64,000 bases of DNA from Amycolatopsis sp. NBC_00345 (GTDB lineage Bacteria > Actinomycetota > Actinomycetes > Mycobacteriales > Pseudonocardiaceae): assembly GCF_036116635.1 (NCBI RefSeq), contig NZ_CP107995.1, forward strand, positions 2,170,001 through 2,234,000, written 5' to 3'. Each line of letters opens with the position of its first letter. Within the stretch, counting starts at the first letter, position 1. This document shows positions 8,504-19,466 of the stretch, piece after piece. The notes beneath the pieces were generated by a model. The model saw only the letters and a list, made by a program, of their open reading frames with translations. It did not search any database and was not told the origin of the DNA. The position numbers and the translations under genes were made by a program.

Positions 8504-11500
8504 TCAGTCCCCGGGCCACCAGCGCCGCAACGGCGAGTCTCCGGTTCGCCGGCGGTACGCGGTGGCGGCGACGGTGGCGACGCCGAGGAGAAGGAGGCCG
8601 CCGCCGATGACGATTCCCGCGGCCAGCGGCACGCCGGTGTAGGCCAGCTTTCCCGGGTTCGAGGTGCCGGGGCCGGTCCCGCCGGTCGCCTTCCCGACGG
8701 TGCCACCGGCGTTCACGGCAGCACTCGTACTGCCGGTGCCTCCGCTGGTATTCGGCCCCAGACCACCGGACTGGCCGGTGCCCGGACTGGCGGCCTTGCT
8801 GTCCGGTGGAGCCTGCCCGGCAGTGACGGTGACCGTCGCCGAGTCGGTCCCGGTCAGCGGCTGGCCGATGTCGGCGCCGTTCACCCGGGGAGTGGCCGAA
8901 TAGGACGAGGTGTTCGTGAGGTCGGTGCTGCTTTCGTCCGCGGGGGCGGCGGCGGTGCACGTGACGCCGTTGGCGGCGCCGACTTGCAGGCCGTCGCCGT
9001 TCAGCGTGAAGTCGCAGTCGTGAGCGCTGTCGTTGCGCACGTCGACGGTCAGCGGCACATCCCCGGTATTGCGGATGGTCACGGAGAACGTGACTTTCTG
9101 GCCGTGCTTCGCCTCCTGCGGATCGGCCGTGGTGCTGATGGCGAGGGCCGGGTTGATCACCGTCACCCGCAGCGGCGGCGAACCGACCCGCATCTCCCGG
9201 TTCGCCTGGTCGACGGCCGAGGCGGTGGCCTGGTTGTCGAAGCTCCGGTCGGGTTTGGCCGTGCACTCGGCCGTCGCGCTCTGCCCCGGGGCGAGCTGCG
9301 CGATCGGCTGCGGCCGGCAGTCGGGCAGGGTCGGGCTGGCCACCGCGATGTTGGTCACCGGGCCGTCCTGGGCGGTGCCGGTGTTCTGGACGGTGAACGT
9401 CACCTTGACCTGGTCGCCGTGCCGGACGAGGGGCTGGTCGACCTGCTGGCTCAAGGTGATCAGCGGCGCCAGCACGGTGATGGTGACGGGGGCCGCGGCC
9501 GCGTTCACCGCGTCGCCGTTCACATCCTCGGCCGTCACAGCGGCTTCCAGCGTGAGCGGCCCGATCTCCGTGGGCTGCGCGTCACAGCTGACTTCGGCCG
9601 ACGCGCCGGGTCCGAGCACGGGAACCGGTGGCGCGCTGCAGATTTTCGGCGCTGACGCCACAAGGTTCGTGAGCGTCTCCTCGGGTTGGTCACCGTCGTT
9701 GTGCAGACCGAAGGTCAGCCGGACCGTGTCACCGGGATACAGGCTGGTCTTGTCCACCGAGGTGGTGATACTGACCGCCGGGTCGATCACGGTGGTCGTG
9801 ATGGGCTGTCCGCGCACCGTCACCGTCCCTTGTGGAATGGTTCCGGTCATCGTGCCCGAACTGGTGAAGGTCTGCGCGGGAGCGGTGGCCGTACAGGAGA
9901 ACTCCATCGGCGTTCCCGGGGACAGGGTGGCGGCCGGTGCTGCGCACTCCGGGGCCGCCGAGTCGGCGTAGCCCACGCCGGTCACGTCCGTGGTGGTGTT
10001 GTTGCCCAGCCGCACCGCGAAGTTCAGCTTGGCGCCCTCGCGGACCACGAGCCGGTCCGGCACCCGTTCGACGGTGTAGTCCGCGGGCGTCACCTGGACC
10101 GTCGCGCTCGCGGAGGCCTGCACGGTGTTCCGGCGGCCGGTCGTGCCGATCAGGTAGGTCCCGGTGACCGTGGCGTCGGTGGTGAACGCGGGCGCGGTGC
10201 GGGCGGGCTGGACGCAGCGCACGTCGGCGGATTCGCCGGGGCCGAGGGACGGCAGGGCGAGCGGCGTGCAGCGGATGCCCGGATCCGCGCTGGTGTCCTC
10301 GCGCGTCTTGAGGCCGACGTCCAGGTCGCTCAGCCGCAGCGCCCCGTCGTTGCGGATCCGCAGGTTGAACGTGGCGAGGTCGCCTTGGCCGATGGGCGTG
10401 GCCGGGCCGGTCATGGTCAGCGACACCGCGGGCGCGACGGTTTCGGCCAGCACGATGTTCTGCAGGACCACGAAGTCGTCGACGCTGTCGATCCCGATCT
10501 TGATGGACCCGTCGGTGTTGTCGGCCAGCGTGGGCTTGACCGTTTTGGCGTCCACGCTGAGATTGTTCGTGGTCCGCTTGACCGGGTCGAGCGGGTCGAT
10601 CGCGCCGACGGCACACGAGCGGAAGAAGTCCACTGTGGTGTTTTCGCCGGAACACGGCTCGGCCATGGGGGTGCCGTCGACCGAGAAGGTCTCCTGGCCC
10701 AGGCCCCGGTCGCCGTCGTACCCGGTCAGGCCGACCGTGATGTCCGCGGTGGAGCGTTTCGGCGACACGCCGGGCAGCACGACACTGGTGCCGGTCAACG
10801 ACGGCGTGAGGCCGGGCAGCAGGCCGGCCACCCCGTCCACCACCGGCCCGAGCGGCGCGGGCAGGCCGCCGGGCAGCAGCGGGTCGAGCAGCCCGGACAG
10901 AGCCGCGCTCTGTGGCATGTCCTGGGAGTAGAGGTCGATCACCCGGGGCACGAGGTAGGGCGCGTGCGGCTGGCCGTAGTCGAACACCACCACGATCGAC
11001 CAGCCCCCCGCGCACCCCGGCCCGGACGGCGCCCACACGTTGCTCACCGAGAGCTTGACCGCGCCGCCGGTCGGCGCGCCGGCGAACGTGCCGGTGACGT
11101 CGGCCCAGTCGGTGTAGATCTGGCCGGCCTCGGCCAGCCCGTCCGTGGTGGTGAAGTGCGCCGGGTCGAGGACGGCCGCCTGCGGTTCGCCACCGGCGAC
11201 CGCGATCCGGGGGCGCTGCTGGGCCGGGGCCGCCGCGGCCGGTTGGGGCGGCGCCTCGCCTTGCTGCATAAGGGGAGGGAGACAGTTGACGCCCGAGAAC
11301 CCCGAGACCTTCCCGGTGTGCCCGCCCCAGTTCAGCTGCGCGTACCGCACCGTGGCGCCGCTCGGGACGGTGACTTCGGCGCTGCTGGAGTTGAACGAGT
11401 CGGTGCGGCCGTCGTCCCTCGCCTGGTGCAGGTAGTAGCCGTTGTTGTCGGCGCTGTTGTCCCGCGGGGCGGGCTGCGTGCTTTCGGTGGCGGCTTGGCA

Positions 11501-11755
11501 GGTGGCCGGCGGATTGTCGCCCGCGACCTCGTCGCCGGTCGGGCAGCGCAGCGAGCTGTTGCCGGCCATGACCACGTCCCCGTACACCGAGTCCCGGTAG
11601 GTCGGCTGCACGGTCGGGCTCATGGGGTCCGAGCCGTCCTGGGCCACGCGTTCGACGGCGCTCGGATCCCCGGGGTCGCCGGGCGCGCCGGGCGCGAACA
11701 CCAGCGGGGCCGCGGCGAGGAGCAGGAGGACCACGACGAGCGAGTACCGGAACAT
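8504..11755 (-). CDS. Large cell-surface protein with Ig-like repeats and LAYTG sorting signal
   Basis: A 1083-residue exported protein. A short signal peptide (YSLVVVLLLLAAAPLVFA) starts it. Residues 40-430 form a domain with VRYAQLNWGGHTGKVSG and GGWSIVVVFDYGQPHAPYL, typical of secreted actinobacterial surface proteins with DUF11-like repeats. About five Ig-like repeats of 100-110 residues follow (for example FNLRIRNDGALRLSDL, LTFGLHNDGDQPEE, VTFTVQNTGTAQDG, FSVTIRNTGDVPLT). The C-terminus has a Gly/Ser/Thr-rich spacer, LAYTG at residue 1037, a membrane helix and an RRR tail, which is a class E sortase (LAxTG) wall-anchoring signal. It follows the tube-cap gene by 18 nt and precedes the deaminase gene. 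An adhesin or wall-side platform role is inference. Confidence 0.8.
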   Translation of the reverse strand: MFRYSLVVVLLLLAAAPLVFAPGAPGDPGDPSAVERVAQDGSDPMSPTVQPTYRDSVYGDVVMAGNSSLRCPTGDEVAGDNPPATCQAATESTQPAPRDNSADNNGYYLHQARDDGRTDSFNSSSAEVTVPSGATVRYAQLNWGGHTGKVSGFSGVNCLPPLMQQGEAPPQPAAAAPAQQRPRIAVAGGEPQAAVLDPAHFTTTDGLAEAGQIYTDWADVTGTFAGAPTGGAVKLSVSNVWAPSGPGCAGGWSIVVVFDYGQPHAPYLVPRVIDLYSQDMPQSAALSGLLDPLLPGGLPAPLGPVVDGVAGLLPGLTPSLTGTSVVLPGVSPKRSTADITVGLTGYDGDRGLGQETFSVDGTPMAEPCSGENTTVDFFRSCAVGAIDPLDPVKRTTNNLSVDAKTVKPTLADNTDGSIKIGIDSVDDFVVLQNIVLAETVAPAVSLTMTGPATPIGQGDLATFNLRIRNDGALRLSDLDVGLKTREDTSADPGIRCTPLALPSLGPGESADVRCVQPARTAPAFTTDATVTGTYLIGTTGRRNTVQASASATVQVTPADYTVERVPDRLVVREGAKLNFAVRLGNNTTTDVTGVGYADSAAPECAAPAATLSPGTPMEFSCTATAPAQTFTSSGTMTGTIPQGTVTVRGQPITTTVIDPAVSITTSVDKTSLYPGDTVRLTFGLHNDGDQPEETLTNLVASAPKICSAPPVPVLGPGASAEVSCDAQPTEIGPLTLEAAVTAEDVNGDAVNAAAAPVTITVLAPLITLSQQVDQPLVRHGDQVKVTFTVQNTGTAQDGPVTNIAVASPTLPDCRPQPIAQLAPGQSATAECTAKPDRSFDNQATASAVDQANREMRVGSPPLRVTVINPALAISTTADPQEAKHGQKVTFSVTIRNTGDVPLTVDVRNDSAHDCDFTLNGDGLQVGAANGVTCTAAAPADESSTDLTNTSSYSATPRVNGADIGQPLTGTDSATVTVTAGQAPPDSKAASPGTGQSGGLGPNTSGGTGSTSAAVNAGGTVGKATGGTGPGTSNPGKLAYTGVPLAAGIVIGGGLLLLGVATVAATAYRRRTGDSPLRRWWPGD

Positions 11756-11773
11756 GGGCGTGCCCCTCTGCTG

Positions 11774-12463
11774 TCAGCGCTCGGTGATGGAGGTCCGGCG
11801 CCACCGGGGCCGGGGCTCGGGCGGAAGCCCCCGCACGGTGTCGTGGACCTCGAGCTCGGCGGTCTTGACCGGAGGGGCGGGCGGGCGCAGCCGGGACGGC
11901 TGGACGGGGGCGGTGACCGTCAGGTCCACTGCGGTGCGCATCGGCACGCCCAGGGCCGGCCACAGGTCGTGGCCGCGCCCGCCCGGGGTCCAGCCCAGCC
12001 GGACCGGGAGCGCCGTGTCGAGTTCGCGCAGGCAGCCTCGCAGGTGCTCGGCGCCGAGCGTGTCCTTTTCGGCGTGGGCGCCGATCACCGCGCCGAGCAG
12101 CTCGGCTTCCTCTTCGGTGTCCGCCGCCCACGCGGTGACCAGGTAGGTCAGGTGGTAGTTGCGGGCCGGGGCGACGGTGCCGGTGAGCCGGCCCTCGTCG
12201 TTGAGCACGCGCACCCGGGCCGCCGGGATGCCGTCGAGGTCCTCGGTGATGCCGTAGAGGAAGACGTTCACGATCCCGGCCCGCTGCGGCCGCCGCGCCA
12301 TGCCCGCGAGCACGTGGGGCGGGTCGAACCCGATCACCGTGCCGGGCGACAGCTCGGCGGTCAGCCATTCGCGAAGGGAGGAAGCCAGGTCAGCCAGCAC
12401 GTCCCGAGCTTCGCCCACGGCACGGGGCGCGGACAGCGTGGCCGCGGCCCGCCGCACGGCCAC
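11774..12463 (-). CDS. DUF4255 tube-cap/terminator protein of contractile injection system (Cis16/Pvc16-like)
   Basis: A 229-residue protein with the DUF4255 N-terminal domain: LADLASSLREWLTAEL, then VIGFDPPHVLAGMARRPQRAGIVNVFLYGITED and YHLTYLVTAWAADTEEEAELLGAVI. DUF4255 proteins (Pvc16 in Photorhabdus, Cis16 in Streptomyces) cap the tube and sheath at the end away from the baseplate. The last 50 residues are proline-rich and variable. It is the first gene of the minus-strand operon and lies 130 nt from the divergent sheath gene, so a shared divergent promoter region probably drives both arms of the system. Confidence 0.85.
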   Translation of the reverse strand: MAVRRAAATLSAPRAVGEARDVLADLASSLREWLTAELSPGTVIGFDPPHVLAGMARRPQRAGIVNVFLYGITEDLDGIPAARVRVLNDEGRLTGTVAPARNYHLTYLVTAWAADTEEEAELLGAVIGAHAEKDTLGAEHLRGCLRELDTALPVRLGWTPGGRGHDLWPALGVPMRTAVDLTVTAPVQPSRLRPPAPPVKTAELEVHDTVRGLPPEPRPRWRRTSITER

Positions 12464-12593
12464 TCCGGATTGCCTCGAAGGGCAACCGGGGCTTGACCAC
12501 GACTGTGCGCGTCAGCCCCGTGGCAACGGCGGCCGCGGCTGCCAGCCTGAAACGCAGCTGTTCATCTCGGAATCGCTCGGACTGGGAGACTCG

Positions 12594-14126
<1,533 letters not shown>

Positions 14127-14161
14127 CCACCAGTTTTCCTGAACCTTACAAGGGATGAGCC

Positions 14162-14674
14162 ATGCCACGAACAGGACTTCGCTCCCAGACGGCCGATCTC
14201 GACACCACGAACACCCTGGTCAGCGCCGCGCGGTTCGTCATTCAGTTCGACGGGAACACCACCAGCAACGGGATCTCCTTCTCCGAGCTGTCGGGCATCA
14301 CCTCCGAGGTCGAGGTGACGGAGTACATGTCCAGCAACTCGCTGGGGGTGTCGCTGTCGAAGGTGTACGGCCGGACCAAGCCCGCGACCGTCACGCTCAA
14401 GCGCGGGGTGGACCAGGACCAGACGCTGTGGGGCTGGCACCAGCAGGTGCTCCGCGGCGACCCGACGGGCCGCAAGAGCTGTTCGCTGCTCCTGCTCGAC
14501 TCGACCGGTGCGGTGAAGCAGACGTACCATCTGCTCAACGCGTGGCCGTCCAAACTGGACGTCGGCAACTTCAAGGCCGGCGGCAGCGACGCGGCGGTCG
14601 CGACGGTCACGCTCGTCTGCGAGCAGATCGACCTGGAGAACGGGTCCGGGCCCAGCGGACCGGGCGGTAATTGA
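14162..14674 (+). CDS. Inner tube protein (T4 gp19 family, Cis1-like)
   Basis: A 170-residue tube protein of the T4 gp19 family. Diagnostic stretches are VSAARFVIQFDGNTTS, FSELSGITSEVEVTEYM, RTKPATVTLKRGVDQDQTLW and WPSKLDVGNFKAGGSD with ATVTLVCEQIDLEN. Subunits form hexameric rings inside the sheath. A start codon 36 nt after the sheath stop and an overlapping stop/start (TGATG) with the next gene show tight coupling, so this is probably the major tube, made in amounts matching the sheath. Confidence 0.92.
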   Translation: MPRTGLRSQTADLDTTNTLVSAARFVIQFDGNTTSNGISFSELSGITSEVEVTEYMSSNSLGVSLSKVYGRTKPATVTLKRGVDQDQTLWGWHQQVLRGDPTGRKSCSLLLLDSTGAVKQTYHLLNAWPSKLDVGNFKAGGSDAAVATVTLVCEQIDLENGSGPSGPGGN

Positions 14675-15063
14675 TGGCCGCCGTCGCCGAGCACCCCGTG
14701 CTGCGCACCGAGTACCCGTTCGCACTGCCGCGCGGCTACGTGGACGAGCAGGGCAAGCTCCACCGGGACGGGCTGCTGCGGCTGGCCACCGCCAAGGACG
14801 AGCTCGTCGCCCAGGCCGAGCCGCTGGTCCGGCAGAACCCCGCGTACCTGTCGGTCTACCTGATCATGCAGACGGTGACCAGGCTGGGCGCGCTGCCGGG
14901 GGTGGACCGGTTCGTCGTCGAGCATCTTTTCGCGTCGGACCTGGCTTTCCTGCAGGACCTCTACCGCCGGGTCAACCAGCAGGGCCACACCGAGGCCGAG
15001 GTGGCTTGCCCGGAGTGCGGGCACCAGTTCCTGGTCGACGTCGCGGGTGCGGCGCCGTCGTGA
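14674..15063 (+). CDS. T4-type baseplate hub assembly chaperone-like protein with zinc ribbon end
   Basis: A 129-residue protein whose ATG overlaps the previous stop by one base. It matches the small 'phage tail assembly/T4 baseplate hub assembly' proteins found after the tube gene in eCIS loci: YPFALPRGYVDEQGKLHRDG, then LLRLATAKDELVAQAEPLVRQNPAYLSVYL and VEHLFASDLAFLQDLYRRVN. The C-terminus carries CPECGHQFLVDV, half of a zinc ribbon. It is expected to help assemble the hub or tube in the cytoplasm rather than stay in the particle. Confidence 0.8.
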   Translation: MAAVAEHPVLRTEYPFALPRGYVDEQGKLHRDGLLRLATAKDELVAQAEPLVRQNPAYLSVYLIMQTVTRLGALPGVDRFVVEHLFASDLAFLQDLYRRVNQQGHTEAEVACPECGHQFLVDVAGAAPS

Positions 15064-15275
15064 CCGAGGCGACGGAGCGGTTCGCGGGCCGGCGTGTGGA
15101 CCGGCTTGCGGACCGGTTCACGGACCGGCTGTGGGAGGAGATCGTCTACATCGCCTACCACCTGCACTGGTCGCTCGACTCGATCCTGGACCTCGACCAT
15201 GCGACGAGGGCCAGGGTGATCACCGAAATCGGCGTCATCAACGCCCGCCTGGACGGGGCGGTTCCGGAGGACTGA
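15060..15275 (+). CDS. Small DUF6760-type protein of the injection system
   Basis: A 71-residue protein starting at a GTG that overlaps the preceding stop (GTGA). It has the short pattern seen in DUF6760 proteins of eCIS operons: LWEEIVYIAYHLHWSLDSIL, DLDHATRARVITEIGVIN. The first 20 residues are charged and repetitive (RRVDRLADRFTDRL). Exact role unknown; consistently placed between the assembly chaperone and the DUF4157 gene in such loci, which matches here. Confidence 0.7.
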   Translation: MTEATERFAGRRVDRLADRFTDRLWEEIVYIAYHLHWSLDSILDLDHATRARVITEIGVINARLDGAVPED

Positions 15276-15302
15276 GTTCCCGGAGGGCTGAGGGAGGGTG
15301 CG

Positions 15303-18300
15303 ATGTTCGGCTGGTCGTGGCGCCGTAGCCGCCCGGGGGCCGCTGGTCCGTCCGGGGGCGTGGCTGATCAGTCTACTGTGGATGGTGGAGACGGCGGGGC
15401 CGTTGGGCGGGCCGGGGCCGGGGCCGGACCCGAGCCCGGGTCCAGCTCCGGCTTCGGGTCTGAGTCCGGAGTGGACCGTGCTCGTTACCGTCCGGCCTGG
15501 CGGTCGATGACGCCCTTGCGGTCCACACTGGCGGCTCAGGCCCCGTTGACCGCCGCCGGTGCGTCGATCGGCGTGCTGCACCGGCCGATGCTGCCTTCGG
15601 CGGATTCGGCGGCGGCAGGAATCACCGGCCCCGCGGGGCGGATCAGCGGAATTGTCACCGCGGTGCCCGTTCAGCACGATCTGGTCGACTTGCCGCTCCG
15701 CCAGCCGCCGGGGCAGCGGACACTCAAGGACCCGGTCTCCGGCCGGCCCGCGGCCCCCGTATCCGCGTCGGCCGGAAGCAATCCGGCCGCCGAAATGCCC
15801 GCGCCGCCGAATGCCTGGCTCGCCAATGGCCTCGGTCCCGAGATCTCTGTTGCCGACAGCGCGCCTCCCGCGCCTTCTCTGATCCTGGCGGAGTTGCCGG
15901 TGTGGCGGGCCGTTCCGCCCCGGCCGGAGTCGCCGCCGCTGACCGTCGCCGAAGTGACGGAACCCCAGGCGCCCGAGGTGCCCTGGCGGCCGTCCGATCT
16001 CGTCCACCTGGGATACCGGGAGAAGGACCGTCAGCTCGCGGCCCGATACGCCGAGCTCAACCACGAGCCGCGTCCCGCCCCGGCGCGCGGACCCACACCG
16101 CTGCCGCCCCGCCCGCAGTCGCTCCCGGAACCGGCCGCCCGAATCGAGCCGGTGTACCGCGAGCCGGAGCTGCGCCCGACGGAGCCGCCCCCGCGGTCAC
16201 GACGCGCTTCGCTTGTCGAGAGCAGACGACTGGGCCTCGGCATCGCAAAGGCCCGCCCACAGCCCGACGGCGAGCCCGCCGATCCTCCGCCCACCACCGA
16301 ATTCGCTGCCCCCGCCGACGTCGATGCGGCGGGTCCGGAATCAGCGGGCGAGCCGGACGGCCAGTCTGACGCTGCAGAGATCAGCGATCCGGACGTGGCC
16401 ACGTCCGCTCTGGACGTACCAGCACAGCCGGCCGATCCCGTCCTCCCGGCGATGGACCCGCCAACGCTTCGGGCCCCAGCACTCGGCGACGAACCCTTAG
16501 GGCGCACCGTTCCGATGACACGGACACCTCTTTCGCCCTCGCCGGCGCACCGTGGCACACCCGGGAATACAACGGCGAAGGAGACCACATCGCCGCGTCC
16601 CTCCGACACCGAGCCGGGAGCGGCGTCCGCAGCGGGGGAGCACCGGGCGACCACCCGTAAGCCGCCGGCAGAGGACGCGCCCGGTGATCCCGTCCGCAGC
16701 TCCGCCGAACCTGTCCCCGCCGGCGACTCACCGGCGGGGCCAACTCACCCGACGGCGCGGTCCGCCGCCCTGTCCCGGCCGGAACTGGTCGGGCCGGAGC
16801 TGGTCGGGCCGGTGGGGCCCAGGTCCGCCGATCCCGCCCGTGCCCCCGTTCCCACTGCCGTAGCCCGGCCCACGCGAAGAGCCGACGATGCCGATGTTCT
16901 TCCGCTGGCCGGTATGCCGACCGGCCGGCAATCCTCGGCACCGGGTGCAGATCTGGTTTTCCCGGTAGCAGCGTCACCGCCTCCGGGGGGCGTGCCGGCT
17001 GGGGAGCGATCTTCCGCGCCGAGCGGAGAGCCGGGTTTGCCGGTAGCAGCGGCGCCGGCCTCGGGTGGCGCGCCAGTGGGGGAGCAATCGCCGGCACTGG
17101 ACGGAGATCTGGGTTTGCCGGTAGCAGCGTCGCCGCGTTCGGCCGGTGTGCTGGCTGGAGAGCAATCCTCGGCGCCGAGCGGAGAGCTGGGTTTGCCTGT
17201 GGTGTCGTCGCCCCCGGCCGGTCAGCGATCTTCCGCGCTTGATGGAGTGCCGGTTTTGCCTGTGGCAGGGTCGTTGCCTCCGGCGGACCCGCCCTTGTCC
17301 CATCGTGTACCGGCACCGGGAGGTCCGGTCGAAGAGCCGGCCCGCCCGGCGATCCGGCCGCCACTCCTGCTTCGCAGTTCGGCTGCGAGTGCCGCGGAAA
17401 CTGTGGCGGTAACGGAATCGACCGTTCCCGGCCATTCCGGCCCGTTGTCCAGGGTCGGGCCGGAGGCTCCGGTCGCCGGACCGGAGGAGACCATCCGGCG
17501 CTCGGGGCCGGGGGAGCCCGTCGTTGCTCCGGTCGAGCCGATCGAGGCGGCGTCCCCTGCTGCCCCAGTCTCGGCCGGCCGGTCTGATTTGGTCGCCCGG
17601 CAGGCAGAGTCGCTCCAGTCCGGGCCGGAGGTTCTGGCTGCGGCGTCTGCCGTGGCGGACGGGCCGGAACGGGCGACCGAGCCGGTCGCCGGACCGGCTC
17701 GGCTGATCGAGCCGGCGTCCTCCGGCCCGGCGTTGCCTGACTCGGAATCGCCTGGCCCGGTGTTGCCGCTCGATCGGCCGATGATCGAGTCCGATCGGCC
17801 GGGGACAGCGAGGCCGGATTCCCCGCCACCGCCACCTCCACCGGCCTCGACTCGGGCTCCGGCCGAGGGATCCGATTCGGCTACTCGGCAACCAGAGCCG
17901 CTCCGGACGATCGCCCGCCCGACCGAGCCGGTCACGGAGGCCGGTTCCTCCTCGACGACACCACCCACGCCGCCCCGAACACCTCCAGCGTCGTCAGACC
18001 GACCGGAATCGGGCGACCCGATTCGCGATCAGTCCATCGACGGGCCCGGTTTCCCGGATTCCCCCATGACAGGACCGGCGCAGCCTGCCGCGTCGGGTTT
18101 CCCGGATTCCGCCACGGCCGGACCGGTGCAGCCGATCGCTCCCGGCTTGTCGGCCCCACCGGCCGCGCCCGGCTGGCCGACATTGCCTGCCACGCCTGGG
18201 TTGTCGGACCCGCAGGCCCTACCCGGTCGGCCGACTCCACCCGCCGGCCGCAACCTCCCCACCGTCTCGGCTGCTCGAAGGAACCGCCCCAGCCCGGCCG

Positions 18301-19457
18301 ACCGCCCCAGCCCGGCCGACCGTGCCAATTCAGCCGACCGAGCACGGTCCCCGGACCACCCCTCACCCCGTCCGACCACCCAGACCAAGCCCGACCGGCC
18401 ACGCCCTCCCTCTCTCCTCGCGCCCTCCGCCCAACCGCAGCTCGCCGCCGGGGTCACCGGCTCGCTGCGCCGGGCGGCCGAGGCGGTCGTCGACACTGTG
18501 GTGCCGGCTCCGTTGATCGCGCCCATGAAACGGGCGCTGGGGATCGACATCTCCGACGTGCGGGTCCGCCGCGGTGAGGAGGTGTCGCTCGCCGCTCGGT
18601 ACCTCGGCGCTCGCGCCTTCACTGCCGACGAGGTGGTGCATCTGCCCGACAGCGCCGGGCCCGTGGAGGGAGGCGATGCCGCGCCGCTGCTCGCGCACGA
18701 GCTGACGCACGCCGCGCAGCAGCGGCACTTCGGGGCCGCGCTTCCCGGACCCGAAACAGCGGCCGGACGGCGGCTGGAGGCCGAGGCGGTGACGGTGCAG
18801 CAGTGGGTGGCCGAGGGAATGGTCGGCGAGCCGCCGGTCGTCCGCGGCCACTCCGCGCCGGTGCAGCTCGCGCGCGAGGACTACGACGATCTCGACGACG
18901 AGCCTGACGACGACTTCGACGAGGACATCAACGAGAGCGACCTCGACAAAGCCCGCCGCGTCAAACGCCTCCAGCGGCAGGTCGATCGGGACCGGGGCGG
19001 CGGGTCCGGGTTCCAGGTGGGCTGGGACGAAATCCCCGACCTGTCGCTGAGCGGCATTCTCAACCGTCGCGGGTCGACCGCCGGCGAACCGGAGGGGTGG
19101 CACGAAGTTCCGGACGTGTCACCACAAGGCATACGCGACATGGCGGAACGGATGCGGCGAGACGTGCAAGAGCCGCCACCCAGCCAACGGCGAGGCGGCG
19201 TACGCGAGCCACCAGGGGACGGGCCAGGGCCAGGGCAAGGGCAAGGGCCCAGCGCAGGCGAGGAATCCCCAGCGCTGAGCCTGGCCGAGGTCGTCGAAAA
19301 AATCGCCGAAAACCCGCCCCGCCGCTGGATGGACCTGGACGACCCGGATCACTTCGAGGAGATCTCCAACCGGGTCTACAACTGCCTGCTGCCCCGGCTC
19401 CGGTTCGACGTGCTCGTGGAACGCGAGCGATCCGGCACGCTGATGGATTTCCGCTGA
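15303..19457 (+). CDS. Giant DUF4157 (eCIS core domain) protein with long proline-rich repeat region
   Basis: A 1384-residue protein with a strong ribosome-binding site (ggagggctgagggaggg). Residues 1-1040 are mostly low-complexity Pro/Ala/Ser/Glu sequence. Within this, residues about 530-660 contain some six imperfect 20-30-residue repeats built on LPVAASPPPGGVPAGERSSA. Residues about 1045-1180 are the DUF4157 domain: MKRALGIDISDVRVRRG, ARAFTADEVVHLP, and AHELTHAAQQRH with the HExxH residues His1132, Glu1133 and His1136. The C-terminus has an acidic patch (DDLDDEPDDDFDEDIN). DUF4157 is a hallmark of eCIS loci and often marks cargo or a protease-like module. It is the only protein here long enough to act as a length ruler. 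Confidence 0.85.
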   Translation: MFGWSWRRSRPGAAGPSGGVADQSTVDGGDGGAVGRAGAGAGPEPGSSSGFGSESGVDRARYRPAWRSMTPLRSTLAAQAPLTAAGASIGVLHRPMLPSADSAAAGITGPAGRISGIVTAVPVQHDLVDLPLRQPPGQRTLKDPVSGRPAAPVSASAGSNPAAEMPAPPNAWLANGLGPEISVADSAPPAPSLILAELPVWRAVPPRPESPPLTVAEVTEPQAPEVPWRPSDLVHLGYREKDRQLAARYAELNHEPRPAPARGPTPLPPRPQSLPEPAARIEPVYREPELRPTEPPPRSRRASLVESRRLGLGIAKARPQPDGEPADPPPTTEFAAPADVDAAGPESAGEPDGQSDAAEISDPDVATSALDVPAQPADPVLPAMDPPTLRAPALGDEPLGRTVPMTRTPLSPSPAHRGTPGNTTAKETTSPRPSDTEPGAASAAGEHRATTRKPPAEDAPGDPVRSSAEPVPAGDSPAGPTHPTARSAALSRPELVGPELVGPVGPRSADPARAPVPTAVARPTRRADDADVLPLAGMPTGRQSSAPGADLVFPVAASPPPGGVPAGERSSAPSGEPGLPVAAAPASGGAPVGEQSPALDGDLGLPVAASPRSAGVLAGEQSSAPSGELGLPVVSSPPAGQRSSALDGVPVLPVAGSLPPADPPLSHRVPAPGGPVEEPARPAIRPPLLLRSSAASAAETVAVTESTVPGHSGPLSRVGPEAPVAGPEETIRRSGPGEPVVAPVEPIEAASPAAPVSAGRSDLVARQAESLQSGPEVLAAASAVADGPERATEPVAGPARLIEPASSGPALPDSESPGPVLPLDRPMIESDRPGTARPDSPPPPPPPASTRAPAEGSDSATRQPEPLRTIARPTEPVTEAGSSSTTPPTPPRTPPASSDRPESGDPIRDQSIDGPGFPDSPMTGPAQPAASGFPDSATAGPVQPIAPGLSAPPAAPGWPTLPATPGLSDPQALPGRPTPPAGRNLPTVSAARRNRPSPADRPSPADRANSADRARSPDHPSPRPTTQTKPDRPRPPSLLAPSAQPQLAAGVTGSLRRAAEAVVDTVVPAPLIAPMKRALGIDISDVRVRRGEEVSLAARYLGARAFTADEVVHLPDSAGPVEGGDAAPLLAHELTHAAQQRHFGAALPGPETAAGRRLEAEAVTVQQWVAEGMVGEPPVVRGHSAPVQLAREDYDDLDDEPDDDFDEDINESDLDKARRVKRLQRQVDRDRGGGSGFQVGWDEIPDLSLSGILNRRGSTAGEPEGWHEVPDVSPQGIRDMAERMRRDVQEPPPSQRRGGVREPPGDGPGPGQGQGPSAGEESPALSLAEVVEKIAENPPRRWMDLDDPDHFEEISNRVYNCLLPRLRFDVLVERERSGTLMDFR
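16895..17300 (+). repeat. Imperfect coding repeats in the DUF4157 gene
   Basis: Roughly six degenerate units of 60-90 bp encode variants of LPVAASPPxGGVPAGEQSSAP. Shorter exact duplications lie nearby: a ctggtcgggccgg unit around 16784-16811 and an agcccggccgaccg unit around 18291-18320. They suggest slippage-driven length change in the disordered part of the protein. Confidence 0.6.
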
Positions 19458-19466
19458 GGAGGCGCG

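Noticed and set aside
7301..9655. 784-residue plus-strand frame over the deaminase and surface-protein genes
   Set aside because: Shadow of minus-strand coding DNA; arginine/glycine/valine-rich without domain motifs, while the opposite strand has clear deaminase and Ig-repeat motifs.
9686..12496. 936-residue plus-strand frame
   Set aside because: Antisense shadow of the surface protein and DUF4255 genes; composition is typical of GC-skewed antisense reading.
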